DNA of 64,000 nucleotides from Gammaproteobacteria bacterium Gsub (GCA_002007405.1 JYIN01000002.1:1-64000); one strand, 5' to 3'. Shown: positions 39,824-49,660, counted from the first letter of the stretch. The notes: generated from the letters alone by a model not told the origin. A program made the numbers and translations.

Positions 39824-40654
39824 ATGAATAATATACACTTTAAAAACTCTCAAAAAATGAGTCATATTAAGAGTGATTCTGTTGATTTAATCATTACCTC
39901 CCCGCCTTATTTTAATATTAAAGACTATGCTAAAAACGGCTATCAAGATGAAATACATTCAAAAAACCATACTAGCCAAATAGGTGATATAAAAAATTAT
40001 AAAACTTTCATTCAAGAGTTACAAAAAGTGTGGAAAGAATGTGAAAGAGTATTGAAACCAAATGGAAAATTAATCATCAATACACCATTAATGCCAATGA
40101 AAAAAAAAGAATTTACCACGCATTATAATCGGCATATTTTTGACTTAAACTCTGATATACAAGCGTCTATTATTTATAGAAAAAATACTCAAATATTTTT
40201 GTTTGATACCTATATTTGGAATAGAACCAACACTTCAAAAAGTTTAATGTTTGGTAGTTATCCTTATCCAAGAAACTTTTACGCTCAAAATACTAGCGAG
40301 TTTATCACGGTATATGTCAAAGACGGTATCCCAAAAAATGGACTACCAAGCGAGACAAAAGAAAAAAGTAAATTAACTCAAAAAGAATGGGTGGAATATA
40401 CTAAACAAATATGGAATATTCCAATACCTAATAAAACCGATTTAGCCTTTGGCGACCATTCAGCAATAATGCCAGAAGAGATAGTAAAAAGATGTGTGAA
40501 ACTTTTTTCATTTGTGGGGGATACTGTACTTGACCCTTTTGCGGGCAGTGGCACTACCTTAAAAGTCGCCAAAGAGTTAGAAAGAAACTATATTGGTTAT
40601 GAAATAATGGACAACTATAAACAAATTATAGAAAAAAAATTAAATAGTGTTTAA
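39824..40654 (+). CDS. DNA methyltransferase M1 (probably N4-cytosine) of a restriction cassette
   Basis: A 276-residue amino-methyltransferase. The catalytic motif IV TSPPYF (residues 25-30) precedes the SAM-binding motif I DPFAGSGTT (237-245), giving beta-class order. SPPY is the form typical of N4-cytosine enzymes. It lies 56 bp after cbbQ with no ribosome site and is followed 8 bp later by the nuclease gene. Together with the second methyltransferase it would protect the two strands of an asymmetric site. AT-rich with lysine-heavy coding, unlike cbbQ and cbbO. Confidence 0.92.
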   Translation: MNNIHFKNSQKMSHIKSDSVDLIITSPPYFNIKDYAKNGYQDEIHSKNHTSQIGDIKNYKTFIQELQKVWKECERVLKPNGKLIINTPLMPMKKKEFTTHYNRHIFDLNSDIQASIIYRKNTQIFLFDTYIWNRTNTSKSLMFGSYPYPRNFYAQNTSEFITVYVKDGIPKNGLPSETKEKSKLTQKEWVEYTKQIWNIPIPNKTDLAFGDHSAIMPEEIVKRCVKLFSFVGDTVLDPFAGSGTTLKVAKELERNYIGYEIMDNYKQIIEKKLNSV

Positions 40655-40662
40655 GGGTAACC

Positions 40663-41988
40663 ATGTTTGTACAAAATCAAATCAGCCATTTGGATAATCA
40701 TCAAGATATTATTACAAACGAAATAGACAACGCGGACAAAATGCTATTTGTTGTTGCTTATGTTAGGGAAAATGGCGTAGATGTTATTTTAGATAAAACA
40801 AAAAATAAGCCCACTAAATTACTTTGTAGTTTAGATATGGGTATCACACAATTATCAGGCATTAAAAAACTCATTGAAAACGGTGTAAAGGTTAAAGTGT
40901 ACCAAAGTGATAAAGGAACATTTCATCCTAAAATATGGTTATTTGGCAAGAATAAAACTGATTGGAAAATGTTGATTGGTTCGGCAAATCTAACACGAGC
41001 AGCATTCATTGATAATGTAGAGGCTAGTGTTTTGGTTGATGACAAAAATACAACTTCAACTGCTTTAATATTTTTCAACTATCTTTGGGACAAGAAAAAT
41101 TCAAGCACAATTACTATTGATGAAGTTAATTCCCTGCAAGAAAAAGTTAATGAGCGAAAGGCATTTAAAAACAAACCCATTCAAATTAAAGAAAGCCAAG
41201 AGGACGCTGAAAAGAATGCAATTCTTTTTGAATATGTTAAAAGTTGGATAGATATACCAAAATATAACAGTAAGGGCATAAGTTCGTTATGGCGTGGCTG
41301 GTATATTATTCCAGACCAAGGGCGCATCAACAATAAACATATTAAAAATTTAATCAGTTATTTGCCTTTTATTGATAACGGGATTGCATTAGGCGATAAT
41401 TCTAATGATAAAAACTATATAGACTTATTAGCTAGATTTAAAATAAATAGTAATTTCCAGAGACAAGCACTAAAAACATCCTTACACGGTCTATTTACTC
41501 GTCAAGCTAAAAACTACCTTGTAAAATTTGGTTGGTGCCATCAGCCAGATTCAAAAACCTTGTGTTTAACTGGCTTAGGGAGGCAAATAAATCAATGCAA
41601 TGATATAAATTGTGTAAAAACCTTGTATTCAGAATATTTTTATAATTATTTCTATAATGGTTTAAATATTGTTCGATTCAGCAAACAATTGTTGCAAATA
41701 TTAGAGTATTTAACGATTGATGAGTTTAATTATTTTGTTATTCACGCATACAGCAACGATGATTTTGATATTATTGTTAATTTGATTAAAATTTACCGTT
41801 CTCTTTTAAATTCAAGTAAATTCAAACAGGATTTTAGCCAATACTTTCAAGACAAAAAAGGAGGAACAGCAAAAGGCGTTTATATTAACTATGAAAAAAG
41901 TATTAAACATACATTAAGTGTTATTGGTTGGTGCGAAGGTTTTTCCTTAAGTGATGACTTTATATTGAGATTAGATAATGCAAACTAA
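40663..41988 (+). CDS. PLD-family (BfiI/NgoFVII-like) restriction endonuclease
   Basis: A 441-residue protein whose N-terminal 130 residues form a phospholipase-D-type nuclease: His88 and Lys90 in FHPKIWLFG, Asn109 in GSANLTRAAF and Glu120 in NVEASVLV. BfiI-type enzymes use one such motif per subunit, dimerise and cleave without metal ions. The C-terminal 300 residues, presumably the DNA-recognition part, were not recognised. It is sandwiched between two methyltransferases, and its last 11 bases overlap the second one. A type II/IIS function is inferred from this context. Confidence 0.88.
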   Translation: MFVQNQISHLDNHQDIITNEIDNADKMLFVVAYVRENGVDVILDKTKNKPTKLLCSLDMGITQLSGIKKLIENGVKVKVYQSDKGTFHPKIWLFGKNKTDWKMLIGSANLTRAAFIDNVEASVLVDDKNTTSTALIFFNYLWDKKNSSTITIDEVNSLQEKVNERKAFKNKPIQIKESQEDAEKNAILFEYVKSWIDIPKYNSKGISSLWRGWYIIPDQGRINNKHIKNLISYLPFIDNGIALGDNSNDKNYIDLLARFKINSNFQRQALKTSLHGLFTRQAKNYLVKFGWCHQPDSKTLCLTGLGRQINQCNDINCVKTLYSEYFYNYFYNGLNIVRFSKQLLQILEYLTIDEFNYFVIHAYSNDDFDIIVNLIKIYRSLLNSSKFKQDFSQYFQDKKGGTAKGVYINYEKSIKHTLSVIGWCEGFSLSDDFILRLDNAN

Positions 41989-42817
41989 TTCGACTAGACA
42001 ATCAGATGTTTTTTATAAAAAATCAAAAAAGCAAGTCATAACAGCAAAGGTTGATAAAATTTATAATCTTGATGTATTTGATTTTTTAAATACTAAAGTT
42101 GCAGATAATTCTGTTGATTTAGCAGTTATTGACCCACCTTACAATATGAAAAAAGCAGATTGGGATACTTTTAAAAACCAAGACGACTTTTTAAATTTTA
42201 CTTTCTCTTGGATAAATGCACTTTTACCAAAATTAAAAGAAAATAGCAGTTTGTATATTTTCAACACCTCTTTTAATTCCGCTTATATTTTGCAGTTTTT
42301 AGTAGAACAGGATTTAGAGTTTAAAAATTGGATTGTATGGAATAAACAAGACGGTATCAGCGCGCCAAAAAATAAATTTGTTAATGGCAGTGAAACTATT
42401 TTATTTTTTACTAAGGGACGCCCCGTGTTTAATTTTGATGATATTAGGCAGCCATATAAGAACACAGACAGAATGAAGCATGCCGCTAAGAAAGGTATTA
42501 TAAAAAATGGCAAAAGATGGTTTCCCAATCCTAATGGTAGATTGTGTTCTGAGGTTTGGGATTTTAGTAGCGAGAGACATAAAAATAAAGTAAATGGTAA
42601 AACACAAAAAATGTCGCATTTAACCCCTAAGCCAAAAGACATGATAGAGAGAATTATTAAAGCTAGTTCTAGTAAGGGAGATTTAGTTTTAGATTGTTTT
42701 ATGGGCAGTGGCACGACTGCTGTTGTTAGTAAAAAGTTAAATAGAAATTTTATTGGTTGTGAGAAAAATAAGCAATACTATAAGTTATGTGCTATCAATA
42801 TCATACTTGATGAATAG
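41978..42817 (+). CDS. DNA methyltransferase M2 of the restriction cassette
   Basis: A 279-residue beta-class amino-methyltransferase with motif IV IDPPYNM (DPPY at residues 52-55) and motif I DCFMGSGTT (239-247). It also has NWIVWNKQDG and HLTPKPKDMIERII segments typical of the family. DPPY is the usual form in N6-adenine enzymes but N4 cannot be excluded. It starts within the nuclease gene and ends 34 bp before cbbO. Confidence 0.92.
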   Translation: MQTNSTRQSDVFYKKSKKQVITAKVDKIYNLDVFDFLNTKVADNSVDLAVIDPPYNMKKADWDTFKNQDDFLNFTFSWINALLPKLKENSSLYIFNTSFNSAYILQFLVEQDLEFKNWIVWNKQDGISAPKNKFVNGSETILFFTKGRPVFNFDDIRQPYKNTDRMKHAAKKGIIKNGKRWFPNPNGRLCSEVWDFSSERHKNKVNGKTQKMSHLTPKPKDMIERIIKASSSKGDLVLDCFMGSGTTAVVSKKLNRNFIGCEKNKQYYKLCAINIILDE

Positions 42818-42851
42818 CTTTATTTGAATATTACATAATTATAGAAATACT

Positions 42852-45212
42852 ATGTCAAAAATATTATTAGAAGAATATTCCGAATTTTTAGAACAAGTTA
42901 CACCCGAAGTCAAGGATGTGATTGATGCGACTTTTCATGATGCGGCGCGCGTTATTTCGCCCGCTGGGCTTAAAGGGTATTTAGATGGCGCTAAGGCGTT
43001 ATGTAGTTTGGGTCGCGGCAATGATTTGGTGGTAACTTACCTTGAGGTTATGCCACAAATTGCTAAAGAATGTGGCGAAGATATTATTACAGATTGTGTA
43101 AGTAGCGCAATGAAAGTATCGTCTATGACATCTGGCGAGGTGATTGCTTTATTGTTATCCAGCTTGCCTGCAGTATCAAGACATTTAGGCGATGCCCAAT
43201 TGGTGCGCGGTTATCTTACTCTCATTCACCAACTCGCCTCAACGGCAGCACGGGGTTTGCGCCCTATGCTCACTCATATTGATGAATTGCTTGCCAAGCT
43301 CACCCTAAGTGGGTTACGGCGTTGGGCAAACTTTGGGGCTAAGGCGTATCGCCGAGATTTTAATAATTTAACGGCTTATTTTGCTCTTGAGTCAGCGGAT
43401 TCTCGCGCAATGTTGGAAAAAGAGCGCCGCGGTGTTTTGTTTATCAAGGTTCAAAGAAAGCTTAATTTTTATTTGCGCGCATTGTGGGGGCGTGATTTTT
43501 TTATTCGTCCAACGGGGGCAGATTACACTGATTTTCGCCCTTATATAGAAAACAAAATTATTTATGTGCCAGATGCGCTTGACGACATTAAAACTAACAC
43601 ACAAAACATTAGAGGCTTAGAAATCTACCGTGCAACTGTAGCCCATATGGCAGCGCATATGATCTACACCCATCAAGCAATGTCAGCGGAGCAACTGAGC
43701 CCAGCACAAATGTTTTTTATTGGATTGCTTGAAGATGCACGCATTGAGTATAAGGCCATTAGTGCATTTCCGGGGTTAAAAAAATTATGGAAATCATTGA
43801 TATTAGTGGAATATGAAGATCCTGTAGAGCATAAAACAGTTGCTATTTTAGAAAAATTTACATTACAACTATTGGACCCAACGGAACAAAATAATGATGA
43901 TAAACAACTCAATGATTTTGCCAAAAAGTTTCATCAAAAAATTGCACAAAACCAAGACAACAATCATTTTTCTTGGTTGATGGGTATTGAGCTTTACAAC
44001 ATTTTTGCTGGGCGCAAGGCAGTGCCAAGTTTGAGAATTTTAGAGCGTTACCGTATCGCTTATCGCGATGATAATCGCATTATTTGGCATTATGAAGACA
44101 TTAATTGGGACAGAGGAATTGAATATATAGCAGCTAGTCAAAAACAAATTCGTTATGAAGTCAGCCCATTGATGATGGCGCATGAAGTTGATTGTGAGTT
44201 AGCTGGGGATGATGCACAAGAAATCTGGACTTGTAAAGATATAATGCGAACCTATGAAGACGATTTAACCGATGAGGCTACCTCGTTTAATGAAATTATG
44301 GGTAAAGAGCCTATTTCCCAACCTTATCATTACCAAGAGTGGGATTATCAAATCCAACTCCATCGACCTGATTGGGCAACAATTTATGAGCGCCGACCCA
44401 GCAAGGGCGACCCTGAACAAATTGATAAAATTCTAATGGAGTATAAGCCGATTGCGCACCGTATCCGTCAAATTATTGATTTGTTAGCACCTGCAGGTGT
44501 CCAGCGCCAACGAGGTTTAGAAGATGGCGACGAGGTAGATATTAATGCTGCAATAGATGCAACAGTTGCAATTCGCATGGGTGAGCAACCTAACCCCAGA
44601 ATTACCTTGCGTAATGTTTTAAAAACTCGCGATTTATCGGTTGTAGTGTTATTGGATTTGTCCGAATCCACCAACCAAACTATGGAGGGTTCAGATAAAA
44701 CCGTATTGCAATTAACCAAAGAAGCCACAGCCTTAGTTGCAACTGCAATTGAAGGCATTGGCGACTCATTTGCAATTCACGGGTTTGCCTCAGATGGTCG
44801 TCATGATGTGCAATATTATCGTTTTAAAGATTTTAATCAGTATTTTAAAGATGAGCCTAAATCTCGTTTGGCAGGCATGAAAGGTGGGCTATCTACACGC
44901 ATGGGTGCAGCCCTTAGACATGCTGGATACCACCTTTCCAAACAAAGAGAAAAACGCAAATTAATTTTGTTAGTAACTGATGGTGAGCCTGCTGATATTG
45001 ACGAAACAGACCCGCAACATTTGCGTTTTGATACTAAAAAAGCAGTGGAAGAATTATATTCAACAGGTATTTTATCTTATTGTCTAACCTTAGATCGCCA
45101 CGCTGATGATTATGTAAAACATATTTTTGGTGCTAATAATTACACTGTGATTGACCATGTTAATCGCCTACCAGAGCAATTACCTTTATTGTTTGCTAAT
45201 TTAACTGCATAA
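42852..45212 (+). CDS. cbbO: RuBisCO activase adaptor subunit CbbO
   Basis: A 786-residue protein with a C-terminal von Willebrand A domain. The MIDAS motif is in LLDLSESTNQ (about residue 600), with LVTDGEPADIDE further on. CbbO links the CbbQ ring to RuBisCO through its VWA domain. Length and domain order are typical. The start has no clear ribosome site (AAATACTATG), and the gene follows the restriction cassette instead of cbbQ, so its expression now depends on read-through or a local promoter. Confidence 0.95.
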   Translation: MSKILLEEYSEFLEQVTPEVKDVIDATFHDAARVISPAGLKGYLDGAKALCSLGRGNDLVVTYLEVMPQIAKECGEDIITDCVSSAMKVSSMTSGEVIALLLSSLPAVSRHLGDAQLVRGYLTLIHQLASTAARGLRPMLTHIDELLAKLTLSGLRRWANFGAKAYRRDFNNLTAYFALESADSRAMLEKERRGVLFIKVQRKLNFYLRALWGRDFFIRPTGADYTDFRPYIENKIIYVPDALDDIKTNTQNIRGLEIYRATVAHMAAHMIYTHQAMSAEQLSPAQMFFIGLLEDARIEYKAISAFPGLKKLWKSLILVEYEDPVEHKTVAILEKFTLQLLDPTEQNNDDKQLNDFAKKFHQKIAQNQDNNHFSWLMGIELYNIFAGRKAVPSLRILERYRIAYRDDNRIIWHYEDINWDRGIEYIAASQKQIRYEVSPLMMAHEVDCELAGDDAQEIWTCKDIMRTYEDDLTDEATSFNEIMGKEPISQPYHYQEWDYQIQLHRPDWATIYERRPSKGDPEQIDKILMEYKPIAHRIRQIIDLLAPAGVQRQRGLEDGDEVDINAAIDATVAIRMGEQPNPRITLRNVLKTRDLSVVVLLDLSESTNQTMEGSDKTVLQLTKEATALVATAIEGIGDSFAIHGFASDGRHDVQYYRFKDFNQYFKDEPKSRLAGMKGGLSTRMGAALRHAGYHLSKQREKRKLILLVTDGEPADIDETDPQHLRFDTKKAVEELYSTGILSYCLTLDRHADDYVKHIFGANNYTVIDHVNRLPEQLPLLFANLTA

Positions 45213-45214
45213 AT

Positions 45215-45469
45215 ATGTTTGAAAATGATGACACTTTAATAAACTTTAAGCCAAAATATCCCCACACATTGCCTGAAGATTGGAAAGACCATGACAATCC
45301 GACTGTTTATGAAATCAATGCAACATTGGAAACTTTAAAAAAAATGTATGCACAGCAAATTAAAGATTTAGAGAATGGTTTGATTGACAAAGAAGAGGGC
45401 GAGCATAATCTAAGAAATATAGCAACCAATTATCAGTCTATTAAATCAATACTTTTTCAAACACACTAG
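45215..45469 (+). CDS. Small soluble protein downstream of cbbO, unknown function
   Basis: An 84-residue protein starting two bases after the cbbO stop. It is mostly helical with charged residues (ETLKKMYAQQIKDLENGLID, then KEEGEHNLRNI) and no signal peptide. Its coupling to cbbO suggests co-expression with the activase; no family was recognised. It converges on prfB with a 10-bp gap. Confidence 0.7.
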   Translation: MFENDDTLINFKPKYPHTLPEDWKDHDNPTVYEINATLETLKKMYAQQIKDLENGLIDKEEGEHNLRNIATNYQSIKSILFQTH

Positions 45470-45479
45470 GCAATATTTT

Positions 45480-46574
45480 TTATAACCCCGCCTTTAGACT
45501 GGCTTCGATAAATTTATCTAAATTACCATCCAACACATCATTGGTATTGGTGGATTCTGTGCCCGTTCGTAAGTCTTTAATGCGTGATTGATCGAGCACA
45601 TACGAGCGGATTTGATGCCCCCAGCCAATATCGGATTTTTCATCTTCCAAATCTTGTTTTTCGCTGTTGCGTTTTTGTATTTCTAATTCGTATAGTTTAG
45701 ATTTTAACTGCCTCATTGCCTGATCTTTATTGGCATGTTGTGAGCGCCCATCTTGACATTGAACTACCGCATTGGTAGGCAAATGGGTAATACGAACAGC
45801 AGATTCGGTTTTATTAACATGCTGTCCGCCAGCACCAGAGGCGCGGTAAGTGTCAATGCGTAAATCTGCTGGATTGATGTCAATATCAATGTCATTATCT
45901 ATTTCAGGTGAGACAAAAACAGAAGAAAACGAAGTGTGGCGTTTGTTATTGGCATTAAATGGAGATTTTCGCACCAAGCGGTGAATACCTATCTCGCTTC
46001 TAAGCCAGCCAAAGGCATATTCACCTTCAAAATAAATAGTGGCAGATTTAATGCCCGCTACCTCACCTGGTGAGACAGCCATTAACTTAACTTTGAAATT
46101 GTGCTTCTCACCCCAACGAAGATACATTCTCAACAACATTCCTGCCCAATCTTGTGCTTCAGTGCCACCAGAGCCTGACTGAATGTCTAAATAGGCAGAA
46201 TTTATATCTAATTCACCACTAAACATTCGTTCAAATTCAAGTTTTTTAATCATAGCCTCAGTTGTATTTAAATCATTTATAACACTGTTTACAGCTGTTG
46301 GGTCATTTTCAGATTGTGCCATATCTAATAATTCTTTTGCATCTTTTAAAACTGTGTTTATTTGTTCAAAAGTGTGGCAAAGGGATTCTAATTTTGATTT
46401 TTCTTGTCCTAAGGCACGCGCTTTTTGGGGGTTTGACCAAATATTTGGGTTTGCTATTTCTAACAACACTTCTTCCAAACGCGCTTGTTTTTCTGTCAGA
46501 TTTAAATGCTCAGACAAAATACGCTTGTTTTCAATCAGGGTATCAATTTGTTGGTAAGTAGGTGAGAGTTCCAT
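45480..46574 (-). CDS. prfB: Peptide chain release factor 2, without programmed frameshift
   Basis: A 364-residue class I release factor for UGA and UAA. The GGQ motif is in [16 protein letters not shown]. The SPF tripeptide that reads the stop codon is present in [12 protein letters not shown]. At the position where most bacteria carry the CUU-UGA-C programmed frameshift the frame is simply open (SEHLNLTEK), so the usual autoregulation is absent. The ATG at 46574 is chosen over an upstream in-frame start at 46616, as it matches the family N-terminus. Confidence 0.95.
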   Translation of the reverse strand: MELSPTYQQIDTLIENKRILSEHLNLTEKQARLEEVLLEIANPNIWSNPQKARALGQEKSKLESLCHTFEQINTVLKDAKELLDMAQSENDPTAVNSVINDLNTTEAMIKKLEFERMFSGELDINSAYLDIQSGSGGTEAQDWAGMLLRMYLRWGEKHNFKVKLMAVSPGEVAGIKSATIYFEGEYAFGWLRSEIGIHRLVRKSPFNANNKRHTSFSSVFVSPEIDNDIDIDINPADLRIDTYRASGAGGQHVNKTESAVRITHLPTNAVVQCQDGRSQHANKDQAMRQLKSKLYELEIQKRNSEKQDLEDEKSDIGWGHQIRSYVLDQSRIKDLRTGTESTNTNDVLDGNLDKFIEASLKAGL

Positions 46575-46657
46575 ATTTATTATGCAAAGCTCTGTATAAA
46601 AAAGACGGACACACAAGAGGAGCCCTCCAAACAGGGCATGTTAAAAAACAACTGTGA

Positions 46658-46918
46658 TTACTTTCTTAAGCCTAAGCGTGCAATTAAATCAGAATAAGCA
46701 ACAATATTAGAATTTTTAAGATAAGTTAATAATTTTTTACGCTGAGACACCAAACGCAACAACCCCCGTCTTGAGTGGTGATCTTTTTTGTGGGTTTTAA
46801 AATGTTCGGTTAAATGCTTGATGCGGGCACTAAGCAGGGCAACTTGGACATGGACTGAGCCAGTATCATTGGCGCTTTTCTGGTATTTTTTAATAATAGC
46901 TTGAGTGTCAATTGACAT
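46658..46918 (-). CDS. rpsO: 30S ribosomal protein S15
   Basis: An 86-residue primary 16S-rRNA-binding protein. [21 protein letters not shown] and [22 protein letters not shown] match the family closely. It is three residues shorter than the E. coli protein. The usual downstream pnp gene is not present; prfB follows instead. Confidence 0.97.
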   Translation of the reverse strand: MSIDTQAIIKKYQKSANDTGSVHVQVALLSARIKHLTEHFKTHKKDHHSRRGLLRLVSQRKKLLTYLKNSNIVAYSDLIARLGLRK

Positions 46919-46960
46919 AAGATTGTCATTATCTGGGCAAAAAGGATAATTATACTGTAT

Positions 46961-47866
46961 TTATCTCACTTGATAAAAACTTTTTTCGCCTTTTGGACGG
47001 GTCTTAAAGCGTTTGTGAATCCACAAATATTGCTCGGGCGTTTTTAAAATTTGGTTTTGTAATATTTGGTTGGTTCGTTTGGCATTTTCTTTAGCACTAT
47101 CGCCTGGATAATCATTCAAGGGTGGCTGAAAATTCATTTGATAACCATCATTGGTACGAATAAAAGAGTAAGGAATAACCACCGTATTGGGTATTTTTGC
47201 TAAACGCGCAGTAGCAGTAGTGGTCGCAGTTTGAATGTTAAAAAACGGTGCAAATATGCTGTGTTTTTTGCCTAAATCTTGGTCAGGGGCATACCAAACG
47301 GGTATCCCGCTTTTAATCGCTTTTACTATTGCGCGGGTATTTTTAGTTTGAATCATATTGGCACCATTATCAGTAAAATTTTGGCACATAATTTGGTCAA
47401 ATAAAAGATTATTTTGGGGGCGATAAATATTTATAATTTTGTATTTTAACAACAACACTCTACCCCCCAACATCAACGGCATAAAATGCCCAGCAAGCAA
47501 AATAATATTTTGTTTTTTTCCCAAGGCGTCTGTTAAATAATGTTCATTGTGAATAGTGGCTAATTTTTGAATTTTGCTGGGTTTTCCAAAATAAGCATTG
47601 GCAGTCTCAAATAGTGCAATGCCGATAGCCTCAAAATTTTGCTTAACCAATGTTTTTATTTGCAGTGGGCTTTTGTCGGGAAAACAACGAGTGATATTGA
47701 TGGTGGCATTTTTTCTAAATTGCCTTGCCAGTAAATATAGTGGCTTGCTGATACTTTTGCCAATTAGAACTTGCAAAGAAAAAGGCAATTTAGCACCTAA
47801 TTTCATAAACCCAATTAAAATCCAAGTAGGGATAAATTTAGGATGATAAAAATTTGTTTTTTTCAT
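46961..47866 (-). CDS. lpxL: Lipid A acyltransferase homologue with altered catalytic motif
   Basis: A 301-residue LpxL/HtrB-type protein with an N-terminal hydrophobic segment, expected to add a secondary acyl chain to Kdo2-lipid IVA. The family's catalytic HX4(D/E) dyad should fall at LAGHFMPLMLGGR, but here His127 is followed by Met132 where Glu or Asp is normal. Other conserved segments are present: NIYRPQNN, PVWYAPDQD and the C-terminal YLWIHKRFKTRP. Either the fold is retained with impaired chemistry, or another acidic residue is used. The start lies 14 bp from the dnaG start on the other strand. Confidence 0.88.
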   Translation of the reverse strand: MKKTNFYHPKFIPTWILIGFMKLGAKLPFSLQVLIGKSISKPLYLLARQFRKNATINITRCFPDKSPLQIKTLVKQNFEAIGIALFETANAYFGKPSKIQKLATIHNEHYLTDALGKKQNIILLAGHFMPLMLGGRVLLLKYKIINIYRPQNNLLFDQIMCQNFTDNGANMIQTKNTRAIVKAIKSGIPVWYAPDQDLGKKHSIFAPFFNIQTATTTATARLAKIPNTVVIPYSFIRTNDGYQMNFQPPLNDYPGDSAKENAKRTNQILQNQILKTPEQYLWIHKRFKTRPKGEKSFYQVR

Positions 47867-47880
47867 TAAAATACAATCTT

Positions 47881-49641
47881 ATGCCTTATATTAGCCAAAG
47901 TTTTATTGACGATTTATCAAACCAAGTTGATATTGTTGATTTGATTGGAAAACGCTTACCGCTCAAGAAAACTGGTAGTGATTATCGTGCCCCTTGTCCT
48001 TTTCACAAAGGGAAAAACCGTAATTTTGCAGTGAACAGCCACAAGCAATTTTATCATTGTTTTAAATGTGGTGAGAGTGGAGGTGCGATTAGTTTTGTGC
48101 AAAAGTTTGATAACTTGAGTTTTGTTGAGGCAATTGAGACGATTGCTAGCGAATTTTCGCTAAATATTCAATATGATAATAACACCAAGCCGGTTGATAG
48201 TAGAATTGGGCGTTATCAGGATTTGATGCAAAGAGTAGGGGATTTTTACATCCAACAATTAAAGCAATCTCGTGCAAAAACCAAGGCGTTGAATTATGCC
48301 AAAACTAGAGGCATTAGTGATGAAATTATGAAGCGTTTTGAGATTGGTTTTGCCCCTCCTGGCAATAAAAATTTATTAACCCATTTTTCCAATAACACTC
48401 AAGACAGTGCGGATTTAAAAACATTGGATTTGTTGAAAACTGGGGGATATGGTGATTATGATTTTTTCCGCGATCGCTTTATGTTTCCCATTCATAATGG
48501 CAGAGGCAAGATTATCGCTTTTGGGGGCAGGGCGTTTGACGATAAAACTAAGGCTAAATATTTAAATTCAAGTGAAAGTCTGATTTTTTCAAAATCAAAA
48601 GAACTCTACGGGATTTACCAATTACGAAAATATTCACATTCAATCAATTATATTTTGGTTGTTGAAGGTTATATGGATGTGCTTGCTTTGCATCAAGCTG
48701 GTATTACTAGTGTCTTAGCAACACTTGGGACTACAACTAGTGCCCAACATTTGCAAATATTATCACGCACCACAAACACTATTATTTTTTGTTTTGATGG
48801 TGATAGTGCAGGTCGTATAGCGGCTTGGAAAGCCTTGAAAGTTGCACTACCAGTGATTAAAGCTGGGTTAATTATTAAATTTTTATTTATGCCAAACGGT
48901 GAAGATCCAGATAGTTTAATCAAAAAAGAATCCGCCAAAACCTTTGAGAAACGGGTTGAAAGCGCCCACACTTTGTCAAAATTTTTATTTGACCATATTA
49001 AAACACAGGTGGATTTCACTACTATTGAGGGACAAACCGCATTTTTGGAAAAAGTCTTAGTGTTAATCCAACAAGTTAATTATGAAATCTATCAGCAGCA
49101 ACTCATTGAAGGTGTGGCAAAAATGATGGGGAAAAACTCTGAGAAAATCAAAGAAATTTTTGAAAAAACCAAAAATACCGCTCCTAAAACAATACACGCT
49201 GTTACTTCTAAAACAAAACAAATTGATACGCTGTATTACAAGTCAACAACAAAATCACCGATGTCAAAGATGATTAAATTATTGCTAAATTATCCAATAT
49301 TAGCAGATGACATAGCTGAGGCTAGGATTAGGAATATTGAAAAATCGCAAGTATTATTAGAGTTAGTGCACTCGGCACAGATGGATAAAGAGATTTCTCC
49401 GCAAGATTTAATCCAGCCATTTAAAGGTCGTGCAAGCATTTATCAGCGTTTGCAAGAATTGTGTATTTTAGAGCCTCGTTTGAGTGAAGTAGAGGCGAAG
49501 AAGGATTTTTTAACAGCACTGGATTCTGCCGAAAGATGTCAAGAAAAAGCCAAAATAAAGGCTTTAATTTCTCAGGCAAATACACTTGAAGAAGAAAAAA
49601 GGGTTATGCAAGGCATTCAAAAAAGTAAAAATGTCAAATAA
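47881..49641 (+). CDS. dnaG: DNA primase
   Basis: A 586-residue primase making RNA primers at the replication fork. The N-terminal zinc finger has CPFH and CFKC pairs; the TOPRIM domain has VVEGYMDVLAL and FCFDGDSAGRIA. The C-terminal third is the DnaB-interacting domain. The ATG at 47881 (MPYISQSFIDDL) fits the family; a longer reading from 47854 would run into the lpxL promoter. The usual macromolecular-synthesis neighbours rpsU and rpoD are not adjacent. Confidence 0.95.
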   Translation: MPYISQSFIDDLSNQVDIVDLIGKRLPLKKTGSDYRAPCPFHKGKNRNFAVNSHKQFYHCFKCGESGGAISFVQKFDNLSFVEAIETIASEFSLNIQYDNNTKPVDSRIGRYQDLMQRVGDFYIQQLKQSRAKTKALNYAKTRGISDEIMKRFEIGFAPPGNKNLLTHFSNNTQDSADLKTLDLLKTGGYGDYDFFRDRFMFPIHNGRGKIIAFGGRAFDDKTKAKYLNSSESLIFSKSKELYGIYQLRKYSHSINYILVVEGYMDVLALHQAGITSVLATLGTTTSAQHLQILSRTTNTIIFCFDGDSAGRIAAWKALKVALPVIKAGLIIKFLFMPNGEDPDSLIKKESAKTFEKRVESAHTLSKFLFDHIKTQVDFTTIEGQTAFLEKVLVLIQQVNYEIYQQQLIEGVAKMMGKNSEKIKEIFEKTKNTAPKTIHAVTSKTKQIDTLYYKSTTKSPMSKMIKLLLNYPILADDIAEARIRNIEKSQVLLELVHSAQMDKEISPQDLIQPFKGRASIYQRLQELCILEPRLSEVEAKKDFLTALDSAERCQEKAKIKALISQANTLEEEKRVMQGIQKSKNVK

Positions 49642-49660
49642 TTTATCCAAAAGTCTTTAT

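Noticed and set aside
46500-46574. Programmed frameshift in prfB
   Set aside because: The frame is continuous and no CTT-TGA-C is present on the coding strand.
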